Shown here in pieces: positions 25,419 to 33,164 of a DNA stretch of 38,951 nt. Within the stretch, counting starts at the first letter, position 1, and each line of letters starts with the position of its first letter. Origin of the DNA: an uncultured Lachnospiraceae bacterium. GTDB taxonomy: Bacteria; Bacillota; Clostridia; Lachnospirales; Lachnospiraceae. The notes under the pieces were generated by a model that saw only the letters and a list, made by a program, of their open reading frames with translations, was not told the origin of the DNA and did no database searches. The position numbers were made by a program, and so were the translations under genes. Where the stretch lies: positions 1 to 38,951 of the forward strand of contig CADAIL010000025.1 in NCBI GenBank assembly GCA_902788035.1, given 5' to 3'.

Positions 25419-27728
25419 GTGAGCATTGCATATAAGAGTGAAGTAAGAGTAGATGCTTTCGATAAAGTCACCGGCAGGACGAAATATTATGAAGATCTGA
25501 TCCCGGCGGATGCACTTTACGTGCGCATCAAACATGCGGAAATTGCGCATGGCTTTGTAAAGAAGATTGATACGGATGCGGCGGAGAAAATCCCCGGAGT
25601 TGTCAAGGTCCTGACCTGCTTTGATGTGCCGGACATTCCGTTCCCGACAGCCGGTCATCCATGGTCAATGGATCCGTCGCATCAGGACGTGGCTGACAGG
25701 TATTTGCTCAACCAGCATGTCCACTACTGGGGCGATGACATAGCCGTCGTAATTGCGGAGGACGAGGTGTCCGCGTCCCAGGGTGTCCGCGCTCTGAAAG
25801 TGGAGTATGAGGAGCTGCCTTTTGTGCTCGACGTGCTGAAGGCGATGGAGCCGGGCGCGCCGCAGCTCCATGAAAAATATCCGAATAACATCCTGAAGCA
25901 CACGTCCATGACGAAGGGCGATTACAAAAAAGCGATCGAGGAGCCGGGTCTCATCAAGGTCGAGGGCTGGTATGACACTCCGACCGTCCAGCACTGTCAT
26001 ATTGAAAATCACGGCTGTTTCGCCTACGAGGAAAATGGCCGCATGACTGTGGTCTCGTCGACGCAGATTCCACACATCATCCGCCGTGTCGTTGGTCAGG
26101 CTCTCGGCAGATCGTGGGGCAATATCCGAATCATCAAGCCGTACATCGGCGGCGGCTTCGGAAACAAGCAGGATGCTCTGTACGAGCCGCTCTGCGCATG
26201 GTGCTGCACACAGGTCGGTGGCAGGTGCGTCCGGGTCATCTGCTCGCGCGAGGAGACATTTGTCTCCAACAGAGTCCGTCACGCTATGCGCATCCATCTG
26301 GTGACCTGGCTCACCCCGGACGGATCGATCGCCGCCCGCAAAGTCGAGTGTTTCTCGAACCAGGGAGCTTATGCGTCACACGGGCATTCGATCTGCGCGA
26401 AGGCGATGGGATCATTTGCCCAGCATTATCCGTGTGCCCATATGGAATGCGATGCCTACACCGTCTTCACCAACCGCCCGACCGCCGGCGCGATGAGGGG
26501 GTATGGGATGCCGCAGGCTTCATTTGCAGACGAGTCCAATATCGAAGACTGCGCCGAGGCAGTCGGCATGGACCCGATGGAATTCAGGAATAAGAACATC
26601 ATGCCGCAGGGCTTCGTGGACGGATTCTCCAAGAACGAGAACTTCTACGACACCTATCGCGAGTGCATGGCCAAGGGCGCCGCGTACGTGGATTACGAGA
26701 AGAAGCGTGCGGAGTATGCAAATGACACCGGCCCGATCCGCCGCGGCATCGGCCTGGCAACGTTCTGGTACAACACGGGCGTTTACCCGATTTCGCTCGA
26801 GACCTCGTCCAACCGCATGTTGCTGAATCTCGACGGAACGGTCACAATGCAGTGCGGCGAGACGGAGATTGGTCAGGGCGCGGATACCGCGTATGCGCAA
26901 ATGACCGCCGAAGCCATCGGCCTCGCCAGCTACCGCGACGTTAATGTCGTGTCCTGCCAGGATACGGATATCACGCCTACGGGTCTTGGCGCTTACGCGT
27001 CTCGCCAGACCTACATGGCAGGTTTCTCCATCAGCCAGACGGCTGCGCTGCTTAAGGAAAAGATTCTGAAGCATGCACAGGCTCTGACCAGACAGGCACC
27101 TCTGAATCTGGATATCGTCGACGGCTATGTCGTCCGCAAGGATGACAACAGAAGACTTATGAGTCTCTCTGAGCTGGCAATGACGGTCCAGTATGACCCG
27201 GTGAACAGTGACCATATCACAGCCGAGTCTACATATACAATAAGAAATAATGCGTATTCGTTCGGGTGCACATTTGCAGAAGTAGAAGTCAACATACCAA
27301 TGTGCAAGGTGACTGTCACACGCATGGTCAACGTCCATGACTGCGGCAGACTAATCAACCCGGCCCTGGCGGAAGCACAGGTCCACGGCGGCATGTCCAT
27401 GGCGATCGGCTTCGGTGCCAGCGAGCAGCTGCTGTTCGACGAGAGGAACGGAAAGCCGCTCAATAACAACCTGCTCGACTACAAACTGTCAACTTTCATG
27501 GATCATCCCCGCCTCGAAGCCCTGTTCATCGAGAACCCGGAGCCGACCTCACCGTTCGGTACGAAGGCTCTCGGAGAGCCGCCGGCATGTTCCGGCGCGC
27601 CGGCGATCCGCAACGCGATCAAGCAGGCGACGGGCGTAGCTATCGACCACATTCCGATCAACCCGCAGGTCCTTTACGCCGAACTCGTGAAAGCGGGCGT
27701 GATTCACGACGAATGGCAGGAGGTGTGA
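25419..27728 (+). CDS. xdhA: Xanthine dehydrogenase-type molybdenum hydroxylase, large subunit
   Basis: A 769-residue molybdopterin-binding subunit of the xanthine dehydrogenase/aldehyde oxidase family. Motifs include GGGFGNKQDALYEPL near residue 245, GETEIGQGADTAYAQ near 485 and FGTKALGEPPACSG near 712, where Glu720 aligns with the catalytic base. Length and order fit E. coli XdhA. It hydroxylates purines or related heterocycles; the exact substrate cannot be read from sequence. The start is GTG at 25419, preceded by AAAGGGGG. xdhB follows 3 nt later, its ribosome site lying in the last codons of this gene. The selenium gene set upstream suggests a selenium-bearing Mo centre. Confidence 0.93.
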   Translation: MSIAYKSEVRVDAFDKVTGRTKYYEDLIPADALYVRIKHAEIAHGFVKKIDTDAAEKIPGVVKVLTCFDVPDIPFPTAGHPWSMDPSHQDVADRYLLNQHVHYWGDDIAVVIAEDEVSASQGVRALKVEYEELPFVLDVLKAMEPGAPQLHEKYPNNILKHTSMTKGDYKKAIEEPGLIKVEGWYDTPTVQHCHIENHGCFAYEENGRMTVVSSTQIPHIIRRVVGQALGRSWGNIRIIKPYIGGGFGNKQDALYEPLCAWCCTQVGGRCVRVICSREETFVSNRVRHAMRIHLVTWLTPDGSIAARKVECFSNQGAYASHGHSICAKAMGSFAQHYPCAHMECDAYTVFTNRPTAGAMRGYGMPQASFADESNIEDCAEAVGMDPMEFRNKNIMPQGFVDGFSKNENFYDTYRECMAKGAAYVDYEKKRAEYANDTGPIRRGIGLATFWYNTGVYPISLETSSNRMLLNLDGTVTMQCGETEIGQGADTAYAQMTAEAIGLASYRDVNVVSCQDTDITPTGLGAYASRQTYMAGFSISQTAALLKEKILKHAQALTRQAPLNLDIVDGYVVRKDDNRRLMSLSELAMTVQYDPVNSDHITAESTYTIRNNAYSFGCTFAEVEVNIPMCKVTVTRMVNVHDCGRLINPALAEAQVHGGMSMAIGFGASEQLLFDERNGKPLNNNLLDYKLSTFMDHPRLEALFIENPEPTSPFGTKALGEPPACSGAPAIRNAIKQATGVAIDHIPINPQVLYAELVKAGVIHDEWQEV

Positions 27729-27731
27729 TTT

Positions 27732-28619
27732 ATGTATGATATGAAAGCACTTTATGAAGCCCGGAGCGTCGGGGAGGCAGTGGCCCTGCGCCTTGAACAT
27801 CCGCAGGCTAAAATACTTGCCGGAGGTTCCGACGTTCTTGTTCAGCTGCGCGAAGGCAGACTGGCCGGCATGGAGTTTATTTCCATCTACGGGATTGATG
27901 CTCTGCGCGGTGTGACTATTGATGAGGATGAGAATATCCGAATCGGATCTCTGACAAGCTTCTCACACATCACCCGCGATCCGATTATCCAGAAATACTG
28001 CAATGTTCTCGGTGAGGCGGTCGACCAGGTCGGTTCTCCGCAGATCCGCAATATCGGAACGATCGGCGGCAATACCTGCAACGGTGTCACCTCAGCGGAC
28101 TCCGCTTCCACGCTCCACGCATGGGAAGCCATCATCGAGCTGACGGGCAAGGACGGAATTCGCCGTCTTCCAATTAAGGACTTCTATATAAAAGCAGGAA
28201 CAGTGGATATTAAGCCGGAGAATGGTGAGATTCAGACAGCGATCCTGATTCCGAAGGAGAGCTACGAGAACACATACGGCCACTATATCAAGTACGGAAT
28301 GCGAAACGCCATGGAGATTGCCACCCTCGGATGCAGCGTCAATGTTCGCCTCTCCGAAGACAAGTCCATCATCGAGCGGTGCCGCATTGCCTACGGCGTT
28401 GCCGGCCCTGTGCCCATGCGCTGCCCGACTTCGGAGGCTCTTGCGACCGGTCAGAGGCCGTCGGCTGAGTTGTATGAGGCATTTGCAAAATCAGTCATCT
28501 CGGACATCAATCCGAGAAATTCCTGGAGATCATCCAAGGCTTTCCGCCAGCACATCGCGGTGGAGATGGCAGGAAAGTGCCTCGAAGAGGCGGTCCGAAG
28601 AGCGGGAGGTGAAGCCTAA
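27732..28619 (+). CDS. xdhB: Xanthine dehydrogenase FAD-binding subunit
   Basis: A 295-residue FAD subunit of a molybdenum hydroxylase. The N-terminal FAD-binding region has ILAGGSDVLVQLREG near residue 32 and SPQIRNIGTIGGNTC near 98. The C-terminal CO-dehydrogenase flavoprotein domain has YGVAGPVPMRCP. Electrons from the Mo centre reach FAD through the iron-sulfur subunit. AGGAGGTG precedes the ATG. The stop TAA overlaps the xdhC ATG by one base. Confidence 0.94.
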   Translation: MYDMKALYEARSVGEAVALRLEHPQAKILAGGSDVLVQLREGRLAGMEFISIYGIDALRGVTIDEDENIRIGSLTSFSHITRDPIIQKYCNVLGEAVDQVGSPQIRNIGTIGGNTCNGVTSADSASTLHAWEAIIELTGKDGIRRLPIKDFYIKAGTVDIKPENGEIQTAILIPKESYENTYGHYIKYGMRNAMEIATLGCSVNVRLSEDKSIIERCRIAYGVAGPVPMRCPTSEALATGQRPSAELYEAFAKSVISDINPRNSWRSSKAFRQHIAVEMAGKCLEEAVRRAGGEA

Positions 28620-29119
28620 TGAGCGCACAGTATAAGCTGGTCCGTTTCAATCTGAACGGCAAAGAGGTTGAAAAGATGGTGGATGTCCGCGCGAGTCTCA
28701 CGGACATGCTCCGGAACGATTTCAGAATGACTTCTGTCAAGAAAGGCTGCGAGGTCGGAGAGTGCGGCGCATGCAACGTGCTGATCGACGGCGAGGCCTT
28801 CAACTCCTGCATCTACCTTGCAATTTGGGCAGAGGGCAAGAAGATTCAGACGCTTGAGAGCCTGCTCGGTCCGGGCGGGGAGCTCTCGGATATTCAGGAG
28901 GCATTTGTGGAGGAGACCGCAATTCAGTGCGGCTTCTGCACACCTGGCTTCATCATGACAACGGTGGAGATCCTGAACGCCGGTAAGCTTTACTCCGACG
29001 AGGAGCTGAGGCGGCTGCTGGCCGGGCATCTGTGTCGCTGCACCGGGTATGAGAATATATTCCGGGCGGTCAAGAAGGTCATGTATAGGAGGCTTGGCAA
29101 GGAGCTGCCGGAGGCGTGA
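28619..29119 (+). CDS. xdhC: Xanthine dehydrogenase 2Fe-2S subunit
   Basis: A 166-residue iron-sulfur subunit with two [2Fe-2S] clusters. The plant-type N-terminal domain has Cys44, Cys49, Cys52 and Cys64 (GCEVGECGACNVLIDG and NSC). The helical C-terminal domain has Cys104, Cys107, Cys139 and Cys141 (CGFCTPGF and CRCTGY). It carries electrons from Mo to FAD. It overlaps xdhB by one base and ends the operon; a terminator follows. In E. coli naming this is XdhC, the iron-sulfur subunit, not the XdhC-type Mo-cofactor insertion chaperone. Confidence 0.95.
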   Translation: MSAQYKLVRFNLNGKEVEKMVDVRASLTDMLRNDFRMTSVKKGCEVGECGACNVLIDGEAFNSCIYLAIWAEGKKIQTLESLLGPGGELSDIQEAFVEETAIQCGFCTPGFIMTTVEILNAGKLYSDEELRRLLAGHLCRCTGYENIFRAVKKVMYRRLGKELPEA

Positions 29120-29189
29120 GAATGATGAGAGAATAAGAATGACGAAGATATCAGCTTTGTGAGAGTGCTTTGAGCACGAGATTTAAAGT

Positions 29190-29221
29190 GAGTCAGGGGA
29201 GAGGTCCTCTGGCTCTTTTTT
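29190..29221 (+). terminator. Terminator of the xdh operon, overlapping the ImmA gene end
   Basis: GAGTCAGGGG (29190-29199) pairs with CCTCTGGCTC (29206-29215) over a 6-nt loop, with two G-U pairs on the plus strand, followed by six T. It overlaps the last codons of the convergent minus-strand gene at 29193. Confidence 0.85.
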
Positions 29222-30032
29222 GATGGCGCCCTATTAGATCATCCAGATTATCATTAATCTCTGTGTGTACCACAAGTCTGTCGCTGATATCCTCAATGTT
29301 CAAGCAAAAATAACCCAGGACCTTTTCCAAATTTTCTTTGGGGATTGCATTATGGTTATAATTATAAATCACGTATTCTAAATACTCATATGGGATATCT
29401 ATTTCATTCCCTGCTGCATTCAGTTTTGCATTACCGCCAATGCTCCGAAGAAGATTTCCAACCCGTTTCTCAGTCTTTTCAGTATCGAGACATAGTTTTT
29501 GATTGCTGTTAATCTTTCCCAGATACTCAAGTCGGTTCAAAACCATATCGTAGCTGACATTAAACTCAGACATCATCCTCGCTATATCCATGCTTGATAA
29601 ACCGGTTTTGTCGAAACAAGGCAATTCTAAGTCGATGAACCGCTCTACCTCGTCAGATGGCATTAATAAGCAGGCTGCAAAGTAATTCGCTTCGCGCTCC
29701 TTCTCATCTACGTCCCGTCCACTAATGGTATTATGGTTATCAATGAAGGCAGACTCTTTATCAAGATGAAGAACGATATGCCCTATTTCGTGAGCAAGTG
29801 TGAAAATCTCTCTCGATAATCTGATGCTCGTATTGATGAAAACTATAATGTCATCATCTCTTTTTAGCGTAAAACCGAGATCTGCAGTATCTCCGAGAGG
29901 ATACCTGAACAGCTTATACCCACAACGTTTGCATTCCTTGAACAGATTGATAATCCCATATCGGCTAATTTTACATTTCTCACGAAAAGAATCCGCCTTT
30001 CTGCGAATTTCTCTCCTCCTGTCATCAACCAT
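29193..30032 (-). CDS. ImmA/IrrE-type zinc metallopeptidase
   Basis: A 279-residue protein with a peptidase motif HEIGH at 81-85 followed by a conserved FAACLLMP segment, typical of the ImmA/IrrE (COG2856) family. Such proteases cleave a partner XRE repressor, as in ICEBs1 ImmA/ImmR, or act in toxin-antitoxin-like modules. The XRE gene lies 15 nt upstream on the same strand. GGGAGGGAC precedes the ATG. The C-terminal 100 residues have no known function. The last few codons lie within the xdh terminator. Codon use is AT-rich, unlike the flanking genes, which suggests acquisition by transfer. Confidence 0.85.
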   Translation of the reverse strand: MVDDRRREIRRKADSFREKCKISRYGIINLFKECKRCGYKLFRYPLGDTADLGFTLKRDDDIIVFINTSIRLSREIFTLAHEIGHIVLHLDKESAFIDNHNTISGRDVDEKEREANYFAACLLMPSDEVERFIDLELPCFDKTGLSSMDIARMMSEFNVSYDMVLNRLEYLGKINSNQKLCLDTEKTEKRVGNLLRSIGGNAKLNAAGNEIDIPYEYLEYVIYNYNHNAIPKENLEKVLGYFCLNIEDISDRLVVHTEINDNLDDLIGRHQKRARGPLP

Positions 30033-30047
30033 TCAAACGTCCCTCCC

Positions 30048-30380
30048 TTACTCCGCAGATTTATGTTGCAATTTCATATACATGTGCTTGTTCGCATAGA
30101 ATAAATCCAACATATCAAATATTTTTTCAGCTCCCTCTCCATCTGCACTGGATCGGTACATGGTGACCGGCTCTTCTTCAAGGACTTTGGTAATATCGCT
30201 TACTGTCACATCCAAGATTTCAGCTATTTTAACAAGAATATCTAGCGTAATACTATTTAGCCCGCTTTCAATGCGGGCATACTTCTGTCTGCTTATGCCA
30301 ATCTGATCGGCGACCTGTTCCTGTGTATAATTCTTAGAGACTCTCAGCGCTTTTATACGACTTCCTAATAACGCATTCAT
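30048..30380 (-). CDS. XRE-family HTH regulator paired with ImmA
   Basis: A 110-residue protein with an N-terminal XRE helix-turn-helix (about 6-62: IKALRVSKNYTQEQVADQIG and ISRQKYARIESG). The C-terminal 45 residues may be a dimerisation region. It is the first gene of a two-gene minus-strand operon with ImmA and probably represses its own promoter. AGGGAGA precedes the ATG. It is AT-rich like its partner. Confidence 0.87.
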   Translation of the reverse strand: MNALLGSRIKALRVSKNYTQEQVADQIGISRQKYARIESGLNSITLDILVKIAEILDVTVSDITKVLEEEPVTMYRSSADGEGAEKIFDMLDLFYANKHMYMKLQHKSAE

Positions 30381-30782
30381 ATGCTTTCTCCCTGATTATT
30401 TATGTCTTCGGTTCCATTTTTGCCTATACTTCTTTAAAACACGAGTATTCTAATACTATTTTATCACTTTATGTAAAACAGTCAATATGAAATGTTATAG
30501 ATTTATAACATTAAAAAATATATATGGAACAACATTATTACGTGAGGAGTGTGGACATTGCATGCTATCTAAGAAAAATGTAATGTTTATACTTCGATGC
30601 GTTCAACACGTAAGTCATCACACTTTTGACGATTTTTGAACATACTTTACTCAGAAACGAGACACATTTTCTTCAAAAAATGAATGTAAATTGTCAACAT
30701 CAGCTGAAGACACAGATAACATCGCGGGGCACGAAAGCATCCCGCCACTCAACAGACATTCAACAAAGAAAAGGATTTAGTT
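30381..30782. other. AT-rich intergenic region with inverted repeat
   Basis: This AT-rich divergent region lies between the XRE gene and the lipoprotein gene. AATGTTATA (30491-30499) and TATAACATT (30504-30512) form a perfect 9-bp inverted repeat, a candidate XRE operator. No gene was seen. The downstream lipoprotein has AAGAAAAGGA as ribosome site; no promoter could be fixed. Confidence 0.4.
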
Positions 30783-32948
30783 ATGAAGAACAAGAAATAT
30801 TTAGCACTCATGATCGCAATGACTATGACAGCTGGGCTCGCCGCATGCGACACGACGACCACAACGACTGCGACGACTGCGTCCGCGGCGGCTTCTGCAG
30901 GGACCGACGTCGAATCGGCAGCAACGGAAGTAAAGGCTGATAATGAGACGAAAGTGACCGCCAGAGTCGACAGCGTCTCTGGAAATACGATAAATGTTAC
31001 ACTTGGTGAGCTCGGCGGCAGGCATGGAGGTCCGGGAGAAAATGGAGAGGCAAGATCAGATATGAAGGGTGGCAAAAATAAGTCATCAGAATCTGCTGAT
31101 TCACAGAGTGATGAGAGCCAGACAACTGACAATCAGACATCGTCAGGCGACAGCCAGGCACCGACAGACAGCGGCCAGACCCCGCCGGAACTGCCGGAAG
31201 GCCAAGCACCGTCAGGCGACAGCCAGGCCCCGACAGACAACGGCCAGACCCCGCCGGAACTGCCGGAAGGCCAGGCACCGACAGACAACAGCCAGACCCC
31301 GCCGGACCTTCCAAATGGTCAAGGCCGCGGCGAGATGAACATTGCCGATCTGTTCACGGCATCCGACGAGACCGCAACCTATACAATTGATGAATCTGTC
31401 CTGGATGGAATCACTCTCGAGGAAATCACAGAGGGAATGATCCTCACAATCACATTGAATGAAGATGGCAGTGTTGCAAAGATAGCAGAAGCCTCATTTA
31501 AAGATGGCCACGGCGGACCGGATGGTATGGGCCAGCCAGGCGGCAACGGTCAGCAAGGCGACAACGGCCAGCCGGGCGGCAACGGTCAGCAAGGCGGCAA
31601 CGGCCAGCCGGGCGGCATGGGAGGCCCGGGCAGCGATGCCTCCTCCATCGATTATTCCGCTGTGACAACATACTCCGAGAATACACAGACGAGCGGTGAG
31701 ACATATACATCGACCGGAACGGATGAAAATGCAGTCCTTGTAGACAGCGGCGCCGAAGTCAAAATTGACAATGCGACTGTAACGAGAACGTCGAGCGACA
31801 GCTCCGGCGGGGACAGCGCCAGCTTCTATGGAGTAGGCGCGGCCCTTCTTGCCAAGGACGGCACTCTGTATGTGGAAGATTCTAATATAACAACTGACGC
31901 AGCCGGCGGCGCAGGTGTATTCGCCTACGGTGATGGCACTGCATATGTGGAAGACACAACAATCAACACGACTCAGAACACATCTGGTGGTATTCACGTG
32001 GCTGGCGGCGGAACTCTCTACGCCTGGGATCTCGATGTCACGACTAACGGCGGTTCCGCAGCGGCGATCCGTTCCGACAGAGGCGGCGGGACAATGGTCG
32101 TCGAGGGCGGCAGCTATACATCAAACGGCTCCGGTTCACCGGCAGTTTACACGACAGCTGATATTACGATTGAAGACGCTGATCTCACAGCGACGGGCTC
32201 TGAGGCTGTCTGCATTGAAGGTCTCAACACACTGCGCCTTTTTGACTGTGACCTGACGGGCAACATGCCGGATGACGATCAGAATGATGTTACCTGGGAT
32301 GTCATTGTATACCAGAGCATGTCCGGCGACTCCGAGATCGGCACCGGCAACTTCAGCATGGTCGGCGGCACGCTGACGAGCAAGAACGGCGGCCTCTTCT
32401 ACACGACCAATACCTCCAGCGAGATCCTGCTCTCCGACGTCGACATCAACTACTCGGAAGACAATGATTTCTTCCTGCAGGTCACGGGCAACACCAATAA
32501 GCGCGGCTGGGGCAGTGCAGGTGCAAATGGTGCTCAGTGCATTTTCACCGGCGACTCCCAGGAGATTTCCGGCAAGATCGTTTATGACAGCATAAGCACA
32601 CTCGATTTCTACCTTACAAATGGCAGCACTCTGACCGGTTACTTCGTCGATGACGAGACCTGGGCCGGCAACGGCGGCGACGGTTACTGCAACGTATATG
32701 TGAGCAGCGATTCGGTGTGGACGGTTACAGAGGATTGCACGATTGACGCACTCTATGCCGCCGGCAAGATTGTCGATGCGGACGGAAATAACGTGACAGT
32801 TAAGGGTGAGGACGGCACTGTCTATGTACAGGGAAACAGCGGAATCACTGTGACAGTATCTTCTTACTCTACAGAGGATAAGAGCACCGATGCTCTGCAG
32901 ACACCTTCTTATAGCGATTATGAGGTAGCAGAGCCGGATGAAGACTAA
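30783..32948 (+). CDS. Beta-helix lipoprotein with repeat-rich stalk, Cthe_2159-like
   Basis: A 721-residue secreted lipoprotein. The signal peptide ends in LAAC (Cys22). Residues 23-45 are Thr/Ala-rich. About 110-180 contains Pro/Gln repeats (SGDSQAPTDSGQTPPELPEG, roughly 2.5 units). About 240-285 is a Gly/Gln-rich stretch of PGGNGQQG units. Residues about 290-690 form a repetitive beta-solenoid with many DGTxYVEDxxI rungs, as in the Cthe_2159-type carbohydrate-binding family, whose founding member binds pectate-type acidic polysaccharide. It probably displays a glycan-binding solenoid on a flexible stalk. It is monocistronic, followed by a CTGTCGCA-type hairpin. Confidence 0.82.
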   Translation: MKNKKYLALMIAMTMTAGLAACDTTTTTTATTASAAASAGTDVESAATEVKADNETKVTARVDSVSGNTINVTLGELGGRHGGPGENGEARSDMKGGKNKSSESADSQSDESQTTDNQTSSGDSQAPTDSGQTPPELPEGQAPSGDSQAPTDNGQTPPELPEGQAPTDNSQTPPDLPNGQGRGEMNIADLFTASDETATYTIDESVLDGITLEEITEGMILTITLNEDGSVAKIAEASFKDGHGGPDGMGQPGGNGQQGDNGQPGGNGQQGGNGQPGGMGGPGSDASSIDYSAVTTYSENTQTSGETYTSTGTDENAVLVDSGAEVKIDNATVTRTSSDSSGGDSASFYGVGAALLAKDGTLYVEDSNITTDAAGGAGVFAYGDGTAYVEDTTINTTQNTSGGIHVAGGGTLYAWDLDVTTNGGSAAAIRSDRGGGTMVVEGGSYTSNGSGSPAVYTTADITIEDADLTATGSEAVCIEGLNTLRLFDCDLTGNMPDDDQNDVTWDVIVYQSMSGDSEIGTGNFSMVGGTLTSKNGGLFYTTNTSSEILLSDVDINYSEDNDFFLQVTGNTNKRGWGSAGANGAQCIFTGDSQEISGKIVYDSISTLDFYLTNGSTLTGYFVDDETWAGNGGDGYCNVYVSSDSVWTVTEDCTIDALYAAGKIVDADGNNVTVKGEDGTVYVQGNSGITVTVSSYSTEDKSTDALQTPSYSDYEVAEPDED

Positions 32949-32983
32949 AAAAGTCACCAGCCAACAAAAAAATATTTCACTGA

Positions 32984-33012
32984 AAGGGACTGCGCTAATG
33001 CGACAGTCCCTT
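32984..33012 (+). terminator. CTGTCGCA-family hairpin after the beta-helix lipoprotein
   Basis: AAGGGACTG (32984-32992) pairs with CAGTCCCTT (33004-33012), with an inner CGC/GCG pair around TAAT. It lies 35 nt after the lipoprotein stop. The T-tract is weak. It shares the TAATGCGACAG core with the hairpins at 8308 and 20728. Confidence 0.65.
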
Positions 33013-33064
33013 ATGTCGCTTTATAGAATTAATACGTTTTCTGTCCAAATCATTCTGGCGGTGC

Positions 33065-33070
33065 TATAAT
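33065..33070 (+). promoter_or_regulatory. Extended -10 promoter before the glycosyltransferase gene
   Basis: TGCTATAAT is a consensus extended -10 element. The -35 region (about 33042-33047) is poor, as is common for extended -10 promoters. The start codon lies 95 nt downstream. Confidence 0.5.
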
Positions 33071-33164
33071 TCACTTGTGAAGCGGCCTTTGTCCGATAAA
33101 ACGAAGAGAACCACTTATTGCATCAGGCATTCTCCAAATCGAATCCATTACGAGGAAAAAATCT

